Shown here: positions 17,439 through 27,513 of the stretch, piece by piece
How positions within the stretch are numbered: the stretch's first letter is position 1
Layout of the letters: each line of letters opens with the position of its first letter
Assembly: GCF_016649425.1 (NCBI RefSeq)
Contig: NZ_JADRCR010000007.1
Span: 215,934 to 273,346 of the forward strand
Source: Limnobaculum allomyrinae
Lineage (GTDB): Bacteria; Pseudomonadota; Gammaproteobacteria; Enterobacterales; Enterobacteriaceae
Direction: 5' to 3'
DNA length: 57,413 bases
Position numbers and translations under genes: made by a program
Notes under the pieces: generated by a model
What the model saw: only the letters and a program-made list of their open reading frames with translations
What the model was told of the DNA's origin: nothing
The model's database searches: none

Positions 17439-19484
17439 ATGGCTCAAGTCGCGAAAAAAATACTGGTGACCTGTGCGCTACCATACGCAAACGGTTCAAT
17501 TCATCTCGGTCATATTCTCGAGCATATTCAGGCAGACATTTGGGTCCGTTATCAGCGAATGCGTGGACACCAGGTTAACTTCATCTGTGCTGATGATGCC
17601 CACGGCACACCAATCATGCTGAAAGCTCAGCAGCTTGGTGTTACCCCTGAGAGCATGATTGATGAGATGAGCCGTGAACACCAGAAGGATTTCGCAGGCT
17701 TCTCCATTAGTTACGATAACTATCACTCCACACACAGTGAAGAGAACCGTGAGTTATCCGAACTTATCTATGGTCGGTTAAAATCTAACGGATTTATTAA
17801 AAACCGCACTATTTCTCAGCTGTACGATCCTGAGAAATCGATGTTTCTGCCAGATCGCTTTGTAAAAGGCACTTGCCCAAGATGTAAAGCGCCAGACCAA
17901 TACGGTGACAACTGTGAGGTTTGTGGCGCCACTTACAGCCCTACAGAGCTGATCAACCCACGCTCTGTAGTTTCAGGTGCAACACCAGAAATGCGTGAAA
18001 CCGAACACTTCTTCTTTGATCTGCCGGCATTTCAGGAAATGCTACAGGCCTGGACTCGTTCAGGTGCATTACAGGAGCAAGTGGCAAACAAAATGCAGGA
18101 GTGGTTTGATACCGGTCTGCAACAATGGGATATCACCCGTGATGCCCCTTACTTCGGTTTCGAAATTCCGGATGCGCCGGGCAAATACTTCTATGTCTGG
18201 CTGGATGCACCAATTGGCTATATGGGTTCATTTAAAAACCTGTGTAACAAGCGTGATGATTTAAGCTTTGATGAATACTGGCGTGAAGGTTCCGATACCG
18301 AGCTTTATCACTTTATCGGTAAAGATATTGTCTACTTCCACAGCCTATTCTGGCCTGCAATGTTGGAAGGCAGCCAGTTCCGTAAACCAAGCAACCTGTT
18401 TGTACATGGTTATGTCACGGTTAACGGCGCTAAGATGTCTAAATCTCGCGGTACTTTTATTCAGGCAAGTACCTATCTGAAGCATCTGGACCCGGATTGT
18501 CTGCGTTATTACTACGCAGCGAAGCTCTCTTCCCGTATTGATGATATCGATCTCAATCTGGAAGACTTTGTACAGCGAGTTAATGCCGATATCGTGAATA
18601 AAGTGGTTAACCTGGCATCCCGTAATGCCGGATTTATCAGCAAGCGGTTTGATGGCCAATTGTCCACTAAACTGGCTGATTCAGAGCTTTATAAAACCTT
18701 TATCCAATCAGCAAAAACTATTGCTGAATACTATGACCAACGTGAATTCAACAAAGCAATTCGCGAAATTATGGCTCTGGCCGATATCGCTAACCGCTAC
18801 GTTGATGAACAAGCACCTTGGGTAGTAGCGAAAGAAGAAGGCCGGGATGAAGATCTACAGCTGATTTGTTCGATGGGCATCAATATGTTCCGCGTATTGA
18901 TGACCTATCTGAAGCCGGTTTTACCATCGCTGACTGAACGTGCAGAAGCATTTCTGAATAAAGAGCTGCATTGGGATGAGATTGAACAACCATTATTGGG
19001 TCATAAAGTTAACGGATTTAAAGCGCTGTTTAACCGTATTGATAGCGATAAAGTTGATGCCATGATTGAATCATCCAAAGCCGACCTACAGGCCATGCAG
19101 TCCGGTGCACCAAAAGCAGAAGCCACTGGCCCGTTAGCTGATGAGCCGATTGCTGAAACTATTACGTTTGATGATTTTGCTAAAGTTGATCTACGCGTCG
19201 CACTGATCAAGCAAGCCGAAGAAGTAGAAGGTTCAGACAAGCTACTACGCCTGACGCTGGATCTGGGCGGTGAAATTCGTCAGGTGTTCTCTGGTATCAA
19301 GAGTGCCTATCCCGATCCAAAAGCCCTTGAAGGCCGTCTGACCGTGATGGTGGCTAATCTGGCACCAAGAAAGATGCGTTTTGGTATATCAGAAGGCATG
19401 GTGATGGCGGCGGGCCCTGGCGGAAAGGATATCTTCCTGTTAACGCCTGATAGCGGCGCCCAACCGGGAATGTCGGTTAAGTAA
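17439..19484 (+). CDS. metG: Methionyl-tRNA synthetase
   Basis: A 681-residue class I synthetase that charges tRNA-Met. It has the HIGH-type motif in [14 protein letters not shown], a zinc-binding knuckle region with four cysteines ([18 protein letters not shown]), the KMSKS loop in [11 protein letters not shown], and a C-terminal EMAP-like tRNA-binding and dimerisation domain (from about [15 protein letters not shown]). The start at 17439 gives [20 protein letters not shown], matching the E. coli start MTQVAKKIL; 22 codons of open frame upstream are not conserved. A terminator shared with cirA follows. Confidence 0.98.
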   Translation: MAQVAKKILVTCALPYANGSIHLGHILEHIQADIWVRYQRMRGHQVNFICADDAHGTPIMLKAQQLGVTPESMIDEMSREHQKDFAGFSISYDNYHSTHSEENRELSELIYGRLKSNGFIKNRTISQLYDPEKSMFLPDRFVKGTCPRCKAPDQYGDNCEVCGATYSPTELINPRSVVSGATPEMRETEHFFFDLPAFQEMLQAWTRSGALQEQVANKMQEWFDTGLQQWDITRDAPYFGFEIPDAPGKYFYVWLDAPIGYMGSFKNLCNKRDDLSFDEYWREGSDTELYHFIGKDIVYFHSLFWPAMLEGSQFRKPSNLFVHGYVTVNGAKMSKSRGTFIQASTYLKHLDPDCLRYYYAAKLSSRIDDIDLNLEDFVQRVNADIVNKVVNLASRNAGFISKRFDGQLSTKLADSELYKTFIQSAKTIAEYYDQREFNKAIREIMALADIANRYVDEQAPWVVAKEEGRDEDLQLICSMGINMFRVLMTYLKPVLPSLTERAEAFLNKELHWDEIEQPLLGHKVNGFKALFNRIDSDKVDAMIESSKADLQAMQSGAPKAEATGPLADEPIAETITFDDFAKVDLRVALIKQAEEVEGSDKLLRLTLDLGGEIRQVFSGIKSAYPDPKALEGRLTVMVANLAPRKMRFGISEGMVMAAGPGGKDIFLLTPDSGAQPGMSVK

Positions 19485-19504
19485 CGTTTATACGGTATTA
19501 AAAT

Positions 19505-19531
19505 AAGGGCTATAAAATCTTTATAGCCCTT
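19505..19531. terminator. Bidirectional terminator between metG and cirA
   Basis: Arms AAGGGCTATAA (19505-19515) and TTATAGCCCTT (19521-19531), with T-rich sequence following on both strands. cirA ends about 115 bp to the right. Confidence 0.85.
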
Positions 19532-19646
19532 TATGTATCATTTCTTGTTTTAGCGAATATCCCGACCGTAAATTGAATTGTCCTTATTATCTTCCTGCCC
19601 GGTCTGAAGAACCTATACTTTGAATATTCTCAGTTAAGCAATAACA

Positions 19647-21608
19647 TCAGAATGAATAATCTGCTGCGACAAAATAACGACGCCCCTCTTCGTTATAACT
19701 GTAAATATCCCGATCCAGCTCTTTGTCCAACAGGTTTAATACGCCGGCGCGTAATTTCAGGTTTTTAGTTGCCTGATATGCTCCCCCGGTGTTCCAGACT
19801 ACATAACCACCCGGTGTGGATACCGCTGGCGTAAGAGAACGCTGCTTGCCAGTATAGTTAGCTGAAGTGTAGAAAGACCAGTCATCAGTTGGTTTCCAGT
19901 CCAGCGTACCGTTGGCCGTATGGAATGGACGCTCCTGCAATGGCTTATTGCCGCCGTTGCTTAAATCACGAGCATCGTTATAGGTGTAATTTAACCGTAC
20001 TTTCCAGGCGTCATTAATCGGAACAGCGACTTCGGTTTCAACCCCACGAACCCGTGCTTTATTCACGTTATAGTAAGCAAACATAGGTTTTCCCGTTGCC
20101 GGATCAAAACCAATGAAGTTAGGATAGTTAACAGCATCCCCTTTATTAGCAGTACGCGTAATGTTAATCATATCTTCAACATTATTTTCGAATATTGTAA
20201 TGCTACCGCTTACTCCATCCAGAATGCCTTCATCTCCAGCGTAATAGACACCAAGTTCATAGTTTTCACTGGTTTCCGGTTTCAGATCGGGTGTTCCTGA
20301 AATAATACAGGATCCCCGACAAGAGTTAGATTGCCAGTCGGGGCTTAGCTGTAACAGTGACGGCGCTTTAAAGGCTTTCGCCCAACCACCCTTTAAGGTC
20401 ACTGTATTGGTTGCGTTATAGACCAGATAGGCTCTCGGGCTCCAGTGGTCTCCATAATCTTCATGGTCATCAACTCGGGTACCTGCCGTTAGAGCCAGAT
20501 TATCAAAAATACGCCACTCATCTTCCAGGAACAGGGCATGCTGCTTGCTGGAGGTCGAGCCACTTCCCTGCAGGTTTACCGGATCCTTTAACTCATCATG
20601 ACGCAGTTCACCACCAAAGGTCATGGTTTGATTAATAGCGTCAATTGGCAGAATAAATTTACCATCCAGTGAGTTGTTTTCCGATGTCAGCTTCTGAGTG
20701 GTGTAGTTATCAATCTTTTCGCCATAAAAACGTAATTCTGAACTGGCGAATCCCCAACGGCCATTATGTGACAGGCCATAATTTTGACGCTCAAGACGCG
20801 TCCTATCCAGCGAGTCCGATTCTCTGTCCTGACGGTCAAAACCGTAATTCATCAGAAACTCATGATCATTATTAGGCGTGACTGAGAATTCAACATTACC
20901 ATCACGGCTGTTGTATCCTTCAATAGCCCCTGTCGTTCCAGTGGCGCTGGTTGCCGACTTATTCGGCTTATCCTTATCCCGGTGGGCAAAGTTACCATAG
21001 GTTTTTACCGATAGCAGATCGTCAATTAAAGGCCCACTGGCATAAAGACTGGTGTTAAAACTGTCCCGTTTATCTCGGTTTTCCTGAATGGTGCTGTCGA
21101 CACTGACCGAGCCGGCCCAGCTCTTTTTCACCTTCTTGGTAATGATATTAACCACGCCACCCAAAGCATCAGAACCATACAGAGAAGACATCGGCCCACG
21201 TACCACTTCAATGCGTTCAATCGCATTAACCGGAACCCAGCTCAAGTCATAATCGTTATGGCGAAACACGGCATTGCGAGAACTAACGCGTTTACCGTCT
21301 ACCAGAATCAACGTATATCCGCTATCCAAACCACGAATACTGACACCTTTACGATTATCTCCTTCATTAGTTAACTGAATTCCCGGTACTTCCTGCAAAA
21401 TATCTTTCAGATTTTGCACCGGTTTCTTTTGTAAATCCTCACCGGTAATAACGCTGATACTCGCTGGAGCATCTTTGATGTTCTGCTCTACAGCTGAAGC
21501 GGTTACCACCATAGTGTCATCAACCGCGGACAAAGCCGAAGTACTGGTCAATATAATTGGTACAAATATCCCTGCCCGAATAATTGGATTAAGTACAAAC
21601 CTGGTCAT
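19647..21608 (-). CDS. cirA: TonB-dependent catecholate siderophore receptor CirA
   Basis: A 653-residue outer membrane receptor, very similar to E. coli CirA along its length, which imports catecholate siderophore breakdown products and is the colicin I receptor. The signal peptide ends near ALSA-VDD. The TonB box (DTMVVTAS), the plug ([33 protein letters not shown]) and a 22-strand barrel ending in ADYSF are seen. A disulfide loop, [12 protein letters not shown], matches E. coli NSCRGACKI. AGAGGA precedes the ATG, and two Fur-type sites lie upstream. In E. coli it is next to lysP; here about 7 kb of iron-uptake and lipoprotein genes separate them. Confidence 0.95.
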   Translation of the reverse strand: MTRFVLNPIIRAGIFVPIILTSTSALSAVDDTMVVTASAVEQNIKDAPASISVITGEDLQKKPVQNLKDILQEVPGIQLTNEGDNRKGVSIRGLDSGYTLILVDGKRVSSRNAVFRHNDYDLSWVPVNAIERIEVVRGPMSSLYGSDALGGVVNIITKKVKKSWAGSVSVDSTIQENRDKRDSFNTSLYASGPLIDDLLSVKTYGNFAHRDKDKPNKSATSATGTTGAIEGYNSRDGNVEFSVTPNNDHEFLMNYGFDRQDRESDSLDRTRLERQNYGLSHNGRWGFASSELRFYGEKIDNYTTQKLTSENNSLDGKFILPIDAINQTMTFGGELRHDELKDPVNLQGSGSTSSKQHALFLEDEWRIFDNLALTAGTRVDDHEDYGDHWSPRAYLVYNATNTVTLKGGWAKAFKAPSLLQLSPDWQSNSCRGSCIISGTPDLKPETSENYELGVYYAGDEGILDGVSGSITIFENNVEDMINITRTANKGDAVNYPNFIGFDPATGKPMFAYYNVNKARVRGVETEVAVPINDAWKVRLNYTYNDARDLSNGGNKPLQERPFHTANGTLDWKPTDDWSFYTSANYTGKQRSLTPAVSTPGGYVVWNTGGAYQATKNLKLRAGVLNLLDKELDRDIYSYNEEGRRYFVAADYSF

Positions 21609-21628
21609 CTAAATCCTCTACCATTGGT

Positions 21629-21661
21629 AATGATAATAATTTTTTATAATAATTATTATTA
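21629..21661 (-). promoter_or_regulatory. Secondary Fur-like site near the cirA start
   Basis: TAATGATAATAAT followed by an A+T-rich inverted repeat ending in ATAATTATTATTA, 20-50 bp upstream of the cirA ATG. It resembles degenerate overlapping Fur hexamers but is less exact than the site at 21793-21812. Confidence 0.4.
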
Positions 21662-21792
21662 ACAGTTAGAATTAAATGCTCACTATTCCAAAAAATTCCA
21701 AGCATAATCATATCCATTAGGTTTATATGGATATTAATATCCGTCTATTTCTAAAATACGATGTGATTAGCAAGGAATGAATACATTAAAAC

Positions 21793-21812
21793 AAATGATA
21801 ATCATTATCAAT
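21793..21812 (-). promoter_or_regulatory. Fur box of cirA
   Basis: AAATGATAATCATTATCAAT contains the palindrome TGATAATCATTATCA (21796-21810), a near-perfect match to the Fur consensus GATAATGATAATCATTATC. It lies about 190 bp upstream of cirA and just behind the terminator of the neighbouring receptor gene, so cirA is its target. Iron repression follows from knowledge of Fur. Confidence 0.8.
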
Positions 21813-21901
21813 AAATTGATACAAAAAAACACATTTAAATTAACATTGTTAATACTAAGGAATTAAAGTGACAGGCAAGACATCGGAGGGTCATACGATA
21901 A

Positions 21902-21929
21902 AAAAGCCGTGATAATTATCACGGCTTTT
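21902..21929 (-). terminator. Terminator of the second TonB-dependent receptor gene
   Basis: Arms AAAAGCCGTGAT (21902-21913) and ATCACGGCTTTT (21918-21929), with a six-T run on the minus strand. It begins 22 bp past the receptor stop. Confidence 0.9.
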
Positions 21930-21950
21930 AATGTTAACAGGTTGCTTTTA

Positions 21951-24095
21951 TCAGAATGAAGCGGTTATTGAAGCGTAGTAAGTTCTTCCCGGAACATAAT
22001 AGTTATTACCGGATGAAGCACTTCCTGATGGCTCAGAAGAGACAGGATCTTTATCGAACAGGTTATCGATACCGGCATTAAAGCGGAAATTCTTAGTTAT
22101 CTTATATTGTCCAGATAAACCATAAAGCGTGTAAGAATTTCTGATACGTGCCGTTGCGGTACTGCCGCGAGATTCCTGATCGGCTTTATTGTTTAAGCCT
22201 AACATTTTTCCGTAATAATGAGCGCTGAATGAGAAATCAAGATCCTGTGTTACGCTCCAGTCCAGCGATGAATAACTGGTGAATTTAGGCGTAGTGACCA
22301 GCATCACCCCCTGATCGTCCTCTGCTTTTATCATACGGGTATAGTTATTACGTAAGGTTAATTTCTGCAGAAACTGGCCTTTTGGCTCACTGATCAGAGG
22401 AATATTCAGATTACCTTCAATGCCCTGAGTTCTGGCGGAATCCAGATTAACTCGTTCTAGCCAGTAACGACCCGATTTATCTCCGGTGATATAGCCAATT
22501 GGCGCAGTAGCTAATTTATTTTTGAAACGACTATCAAAGAAAGTGATGCCTGCATCCCATCCTTCATAATTAAATAACGCACCAACTTCCCAGTTTTCGG
22601 AAGTTTCAGGCTTCAGATTGCCATTACTGACGATATAACAACCACCACCGGTATAGTCTGCATAACCATTACATCCGGCGCCTTTTGACTCTTCAACAAA
22701 GCCCGGACTGGCCTGACGTATCGTTGGCGCTTTGAAGCCTTCTGAATATCCACCTTTCAATGTCAGATAATCATTAGCCTGATAAACCAGATAGGCTCTC
22801 GGTGTGGTTTGATCGCCATATTCGGTATCATCATAGCGAACCCCCAGCGTCAACGTCAGATCGTCTAATAAACCAATCTGATCTTCAACGAATACCCCTT
22901 TGCTGGTTGCCTCACCGGTATGTGTGCCATAAGAAGCGGCAGCATACTTATTGGTGCCCATCGATCTTGGGTTGTTAAGTTCTTCTTTCATCCACTGACC
23001 ACCAATAGTGACATTGTGTGGTAACCAAAGCTCGAAAGGTAGATTGATATCCCCTTCAATAATCTTATCTTTGCCTCGGATTTTGGTATCTTCAGTCCCT
23101 ACCAGTGAACCACCAGAAATCACCGGTACATCGCTGGCTGAGTTTTTATATTTATTCTCATAAGCGGTTAATCTGACGCTACCAAAATCAAATAGTCCAC
23201 GGTAAGCTGCCGAATAATTTTCACGTTCCAGCTTGGAAATACCACGTAAACCAACTTCATCACCATCCAGAGTCTCGCCAGGAATACCCTCTTCCGTTCC
23301 CTGTAATGTACCAATACTTACCTGATGGTTATCCGTGATATCCCAACTTAAGTCTGCACCATAGCTATAACGTTTCTTACCTTCCTGACCGCTCCCCCAA
23401 CGCAAAGCTCCGGTATCGGTTTTATCCGCATCACGTTTATTCCATGAGCCATTCATACGTAATGTGAAACCATTACCTAATGGGCCGCCAACACTACCGG
23501 TATAGGTAGTCGTTTCACCACTTTTAGAATCTTCTGGCTGACGAGTACCGATAGTTAAAGCGCCGTTCCACTCTTTATTGTTCTTTTTAGTGATAATGTT
23601 AACTACCCCACCCATGGCATCAGAACCATATAGCGTAGACATTGGGCCTCGAACAATTTCAATGCGTTCAATAGACTCAACCGGGATCCAGTTAATATCA
23701 TCAAAATAGTTTTGCTGGGTTGTCTTAAGACCATTACTGGAACCAATACGCTTTCCATCTACCAATAACAACGTATAGGAAGCAGGCATACCACGTAATT
23801 GAATGCCGGAACTCACATCAGTACCAATAGCTTTACTTACCCCTGCAACACGTTCAAGAATATCAGCAAGATCGGTTGATGCCGTCCCCATCTCTTTTTC
23901 TAACTGTTCAGCTGTCACCACGGAAATACTGGCAGGTGCATCCTTAAAGCGTTGCTCCACACCGGATGCTGTCACTACCATAACATTACCACTATCATTC
24001 TCTTCAGCTATAGCTTGCGTAGCTGCCAGCCCTAATAGCGGAAGACAAAAACCAGCATATTTTATTGGATTAAATTTAAATGTGTTTGTGTTCAT
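21951..24095 (-). CDS. TonB-dependent siderophore receptor, CirA-like
   Basis: A 714-residue outer membrane receptor with signal peptide (ending ATQAIA-EEND), TonB box (GNVMVVTAS), a plug domain ([47 protein letters not shown]) and a barrel ending in YYASITASF. It is a paralogue of the adjacent cirA by its plug but differs in the extracellular loops, so the ligand is probably another siderophore. The start at 24095 (MNTNTFKFNPIKYAG) is favoured because it gives a clean signal peptide; the in-frame ATG at 24107 is an alternative. It is the last gene downstream of an ABC importer on the same strand, after a hairpin with a Fur-like sequence. Confidence 0.93.
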   Translation of the reverse strand: MNTNTFKFNPIKYAGFCLPLLGLAATQAIAEENDSGNVMVVTASGVEQRFKDAPASISVVTAEQLEKEMGTASTDLADILERVAGVSKAIGTDVSSGIQLRGMPASYTLLLVDGKRIGSSNGLKTTQQNYFDDINWIPVESIERIEIVRGPMSTLYGSDAMGGVVNIITKKNNKEWNGALTIGTRQPEDSKSGETTTYTGSVGGPLGNGFTLRMNGSWNKRDADKTDTGALRWGSGQEGKKRYSYGADLSWDITDNHQVSIGTLQGTEEGIPGETLDGDEVGLRGISKLERENYSAAYRGLFDFGSVRLTAYENKYKNSASDVPVISGGSLVGTEDTKIRGKDKIIEGDINLPFELWLPHNVTIGGQWMKEELNNPRSMGTNKYAAASYGTHTGEATSKGVFVEDQIGLLDDLTLTLGVRYDDTEYGDQTTPRAYLVYQANDYLTLKGGYSEGFKAPTIRQASPGFVEESKGAGCNGYADYTGGGCYIVSNGNLKPETSENWEVGALFNYEGWDAGITFFDSRFKNKLATAPIGYITGDKSGRYWLERVNLDSARTQGIEGNLNIPLISEPKGQFLQKLTLRNNYTRMIKAEDDQGVMLVTTPKFTSYSSLDWSVTQDLDFSFSAHYYGKMLGLNNKADQESRGSTATARIRNSYTLYGLSGQYKITKNFRFNAGIDNLFDKDPVSSEPSGSASSGNNYYVPGRTYYASITASF

Positions 24096-24131
24096 CCCTT
24101 CATCCATAAATGTAAATACAAAATAAAAAAG

Positions 24132-24162
24132 AACGCTAATGATAATTAATATCATTAGCGTT
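24132..24162 (-). promoter_or_regulatory. Terminator-like hairpin carrying a Fur-like sequence
   Basis: Perfect 12-bp arms AACGCTAATGAT (24132-24143) and ATCATTAGCGTT (24151-24162) with a 7-nt loop. On the minus strand the stem is followed by CTTTTTTATTTT, the form of a Rho-independent terminator, directly between the ABC ATPase gene and the receptor gene, only 37 bp from the receptor ATG. The core TAATGATAATTAATATCATTA also resembles a Fur operator. It may end the ABC transcript, act as an operator for the receptor promoter, or do both. Confidence 0.6.
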
Positions 24163-24231
24163 ACGAAGGGATTAAAGCTTTTTTTGCGACCGTTATCTAA
24201 CTTTTAACAAAAATATAAACAACTAACGCAT

Positions 24232-25020
24232 TCAATATATTGGATGTTCGACTAAGCCATCGATTAATACCTGTGGGCGTCCCTGAGAACAGCGTTCAAT
24301 ACGACCTCGAACGCCATAAACTTGCGCCAGACTTTCTGGTGTGATCACTTCATCAGGTTTACCGTCAGCAATAAGATTGCCATTTTGCAGCATCAGAACA
24401 TGATCTGCATGATGCAATGCAATATTGATATCATGAACCACGACAACCGTGATGATATTGCGTTTAACCGTCTCTTTACGTACTAAATCCATAACATGGA
24501 ATTGATAGTTAAGATCCAGTGCACTTAATGGCTCATCAAGCAGTAAGAGTGAAGGTTGACGAATCAGAGATTGTGCTAAACCAACTAACTGTTTCTGCCC
24601 GCCTGAAAGCTGATCAAGATAACTTAATGCCAGATGAGAAATGCCGAGCTGCTGCAGTAATGCCATCACTTCAGCTTCACCTTTTTCAGTATGGCTACCA
24701 CCTGAAGCTCGCTGAGCAACTACGATAGATTCAAGTACATGCAGATGTACACCGGCGGGTAATGACTGAGGCAGATAAACCACGCTTTTAGCCCGTTGAG
24801 CAAAAGGCTGTTTCATTAAATCCTGCCCATCCAGCAATAACTCACCTGTAGCATGATTCAAGCCGGCAAAAGAGCGTAATAATGTTGATTTTCCACTGCC
24901 ATTAGGCCCTAACAGAACCGTGATTTCTCCTCTCGATAGCATCGGAATCGAGAGATCGGTAATAATATTTTTTCTCGGATAGCCCGCATTAAAGTGATTC
25001 GCTTGTAAACCAGTCATCAT
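24232..25020 (-). CDS. Iron-siderophore ABC transporter, ATP-binding protein (FecE/FepC-type)
   Basis: A 262-residue ABC ATPase with Walker A (LLGPNGSGKSTLLR), Q-loop (VVYLPQSLPAG), signature (DQLSGGQKQLVGLAQSLI), Walker B (LLLLDEPLSALD) and the switch histidine (TVVVVHDINIALHHAD). It would energise import of ferric siderophore across the inner membrane. Its start overlaps the permease stop by 4 bp (ATGA), showing translational coupling. The receptor gene follows after the hairpin at 24132. Confidence 0.95.
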   Translation of the reverse strand: MMTGLQANHFNAGYPRKNIITDLSIPMLSRGEITVLLGPNGSGKSTLLRSFAGLNHATGELLLDGQDLMKQPFAQRAKSVVYLPQSLPAGVHLHVLESIVVAQRASGGSHTEKGEAEVMALLQQLGISHLALSYLDQLSGGQKQLVGLAQSLIRQPSLLLLDEPLSALDLNYQFHVMDLVRKETVKRNIITVVVVHDINIALHHADHVLMLQNGNLIADGKPDEVITPESLAQVYGVRGRIERCSQGRPQVLIDGLVEHPIY

Positions 25021-26099
25021 ACCTGCCCTCTGTGGCGCAAAATGATGCTCAGGAAGAACGGAACACCAACCAATGAAGTCACAATACCAACCGGAATAAT
25101 CACACCAGGAATCAGGTTTTTAGAGGCTACTGATGCCATCGACAATACCAATGCGCCAATTAAGGCACTGGCTGGCAAATAAAAGCGATGATCTTCACCA
25201 AAAATTAGACGAGCAATATGTGGGGCAACCAAACCAATAAATCCAATTGGCCCAACAAATGCCACTGCCAGAGCAGATAACATACTGATACGTAATAACG
25301 TTGTCAGACGTAAGCGACGAACATCAATACCAAAGCTGATTGCCCGGTCTTCACCCAGTCTTAACGCCGTCAACTTCCAGGCATTCATCATTGACCATGG
25401 AAACAGAACCAGGAACACGGCTAACAGAATACCTAATTTGATCCAGGTTGCTCGCGCCAGACTCCCCATAGTCCAAAAGACCAGCCCCTGAAGGGTATCT
25501 TCAGAAGCGATAAACTGCATCATGGAGACCAGAGCGTTGAAAGTGAATACTAATGCAATACCAAATAGCACCACGCCTGAAGTGGCAACCCTTGTCCAGC
25601 GAGTCACCGCATCCAGCATAAATGCTGCCAGCAAGGCAAAAATAAACGCATTGGCAGAAATAAACCATTGAGGATCAATACCGGGAATACCAATCCCTAA
25701 TACGATAGCCAACGCGGCACCAAAAGCAGCCGCAGAAGAAACCCCTAAAGTGAAAGGGCTGGCTAATGGGTTATTCAGGATAGTTTGCATTTCTGCACCC
25801 GCCAACCCCAAAGCCATTCCTACTACGATTGCCATCAGGGCATAAGGCAGGCGAATATCCCAAACGATAACCTGAGTTCCGGCATCGACAGTTTCAGGGT
25901 GCCATAACGTTTGCCACAATTCTGCAATCGTGAGGCCCGAAGGCCCCATGATAAAATCAAGCACAAGAGATCCAATAATCGCCAGTAACACAATGGCTAA
26001 AATCATCAGGCGCTTACGCAAAATGCGATGATAACGACCCATTACACCCACTTCAGCCGGGGTATTAGCTTTTACTACCGAATTGCTACTTATGCTCAT
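25017..26099 (-). CDS. Iron-siderophore ABC transporter, FecCD-type permease
   Basis: A 360-residue membrane protein of the FecCD family with about ten hydrophobic segments and the family signatures LALGLAGAEMQTILNNPLASPFTLGVSSAAAFGAAL and FVGPIGFIGLVAPHIARLIFGEDHRF. There is one permease gene, so the channel should be a homodimer. It lies 28 bp after the substrate-binding protein gene and overlaps the ATPase gene by 4 bp. The length is slightly above the usual 330-350 because of a longer N-terminal cytoplasmic extension. Confidence 0.94.
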   Translation of the reverse strand: MSISSNSVVKANTPAEVGVMGRYHRILRKRLMILAIVLLAIIGSLVLDFIMGPSGLTIAELWQTLWHPETVDAGTQVIVWDIRLPYALMAIVVGMALGLAGAEMQTILNNPLASPFTLGVSSAAAFGAALAIVLGIGIPGIDPQWFISANAFIFALLAAFMLDAVTRWTRVATSGVVLFGIALVFTFNALVSMMQFIASEDTLQGLVFWTMGSLARATWIKLGILLAVFLVLFPWSMMNAWKLTALRLGEDRAISFGIDVRRLRLTTLLRISMLSALAVAFVGPIGFIGLVAPHIARLIFGEDHRFYLPASALIGALVLSMASVASKNLIPGVIIPVGIVTSLVGVPFFLSIILRHRGQV

Positions 26100-26127
26100 T
26101 CAATGACAACCATTGCTGCTTTATCGA

Positions 26128-27276
26128 TTATTTATTATTTTCACCTACAGCACCTACCCAGTAGGTACCTGTTGGCTCAATGGCCAGGAAGTCTTTATAC
26201 AGCGTCTTCATGGTCTCATTAGTATTGATATCTTTAAATTTCTCAGGATAGAACCACTTACCAAACTCCTGAATAGCCAGGACATTATAGGGGGAGTTAT
26301 AGAAACTGTGCCAGATAGCATAAGTTCTCCCCTCTTTTACCGCTGGTAATGTGTCAATACCCTTACGTTTCAGGGCACTATCCAGACTGGTACGTGCCAC
26401 ATCATAAGAAACATCCGCACCCAATTTAACACCAGGCCCTTTAGCATCCGCACCACGAGCACCACTGGCAATATAAACATCAGGATTAGTCGCGATGATT
26501 TTTTCCAGATTAACTGTGCCTAACGCACCCGGTAATAAGTTTTTAGCGATATTTGCACCACCGGCTAAATCGATAAAGTCACCCATATTACCGTTACCTG
26601 CGGTACCACAACAGTCTTCTGCGGTTGCAGCTTTCAGCTCAATAAAGACTTTTGGCTTTTGGTCTTCAGGAATATCTTTAGTGACATTGGTAATTTTCGC
26701 CACGTTATCCTGATAGAACTTAATATAACGTTCTGCCTGCTCTTCCCGCTGCAAAGCTTTGCCCAGGATACGCATACTTGGCACTGTATTTTTCAGCGGT
26801 GCAGTCCGGAAATCAATAAATACAACCGGTACACCTGCTTTTTCTAACTGAGTAACCAGCTCACTACTGCGGCCCGGACCATGACCAGATAAACCAAAGA
26901 TAGCCACATCAGGTTTAAGCGTCAGAACCTTTTCCGGACTGATGCTTTCAGCAGTGGTATTACCAATTAACGGAATTTTATCGATCTCAGGGAATTTAGC
27001 TTTATAAGCGGCATAAGTATGAGGGTCAAGCTTACGAAAATCACCTTGCCAGCCAGCAATACGATCCAGAGGCTTATCGCCTTCTAATAACGCAACAGCA
27101 TAAATTAAGCGTCCTTCACCCAATAAAATACGATCGACTTTCTTGGGGAGCTCAACCTTGCGATCGGCTATATCAGTAATAGTTTCAGCCCATGCACCTG
27201 CACTCAATAATAGCGAACTTCCTAATAATAAGGATACGCTAAAGCGTTTTGCCAGCGAACCATTAAGTTGCTTCAT
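26128..27276 (-). CDS. Periplasmic iron-siderophore binding protein (FecB/FepB-type)
   Basis: A 382-residue solute-binding protein with signal peptide (ending AGAWA-ETITDIADRKVELP) and the two-lobe TroA-like fold typical of siderophore receptors. The first lobe has LKPDVAIFGLSGHGPG, the second IIATNPDVYIASG. No lipobox is present, so it is soluble. It contains an adjacent cysteine pair in ATAEDCCGTAGNGNMGDFIDLAGG, unusual for a periplasmic binding protein. It is the first gene of the ABC operon, with a Fur-like site 50 bp upstream. The ligand cannot be named from sequence. Confidence 0.92.
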   Translation of the reverse strand: MKQLNGSLAKRFSVSLLLGSSLLLSAGAWAETITDIADRKVELPKKVDRILLGEGRLIYAVALLEGDKPLDRIAGWQGDFRKLDPHTYAAYKAKFPEIDKIPLIGNTTAESISPEKVLTLKPDVAIFGLSGHGPGRSSELVTQLEKAGVPVVFIDFRTAPLKNTVPSMRILGKALQREEQAERYIKFYQDNVAKITNVTKDIPEDQKPKVFIELKAATAEDCCGTAGNGNMGDFIDLAGGANIAKNLLPGALGTVNLEKIIATNPDVYIASGARGADAKGPGVKLGADVSYDVARTSLDSALKRKGIDTLPAVKEGRTYAIWHSFYNSPYNVLAIQEFGKWFYPEKFKDINTNETMKTLYKDFLAIEPTGTYWVGAVGENNK

Positions 27277-27326
27277 AGATGATGCCTCTTCCCTACAGAT
27301 TCAAAGATGCAAACAATAATGCAAAA

Positions 27327-27345
27327 GAGAATGATTATCAATAAT
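27327..27345 (-). promoter_or_regulatory. Fur box of the siderophore ABC operon
   Basis: GAGAATGATTATCAATAAT matches most positions of the 19-bp Fur consensus (GATAATGATAATCATTATC, allowing hexamer shifts), 51 bp before the binding-protein start. Confidence 0.65.
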
Positions 27346-27450
27346 AAAAGCCAAAGGGATAGTAAAAGGGAGATATAAGTCATACATCGTTAAAGCGTGG
27401 GAATAATCGAAGGGAGATTTATCAAAAGTCACTAAAGCAAAATAAAAAAA

Positions 27451-27496
27451 CCGGAAAGCGCGTATTATCAATTAGATGACAATACAGGCTTTCCGG
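27451..27496 (-). terminator. Terminator of the Sel1-repeat lipoprotein operon
   Basis: Arms CCGGAAAGC (27451-27459) and GCTTTCCGG (27488-27496), with a long loop. On the minus strand the stem is followed by seven T. It lies just after the stop of the gene at 27514. Confidence 0.75.
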
Positions 27497-27513
27497 CCTT
27501 ATCTGAAACGGTA

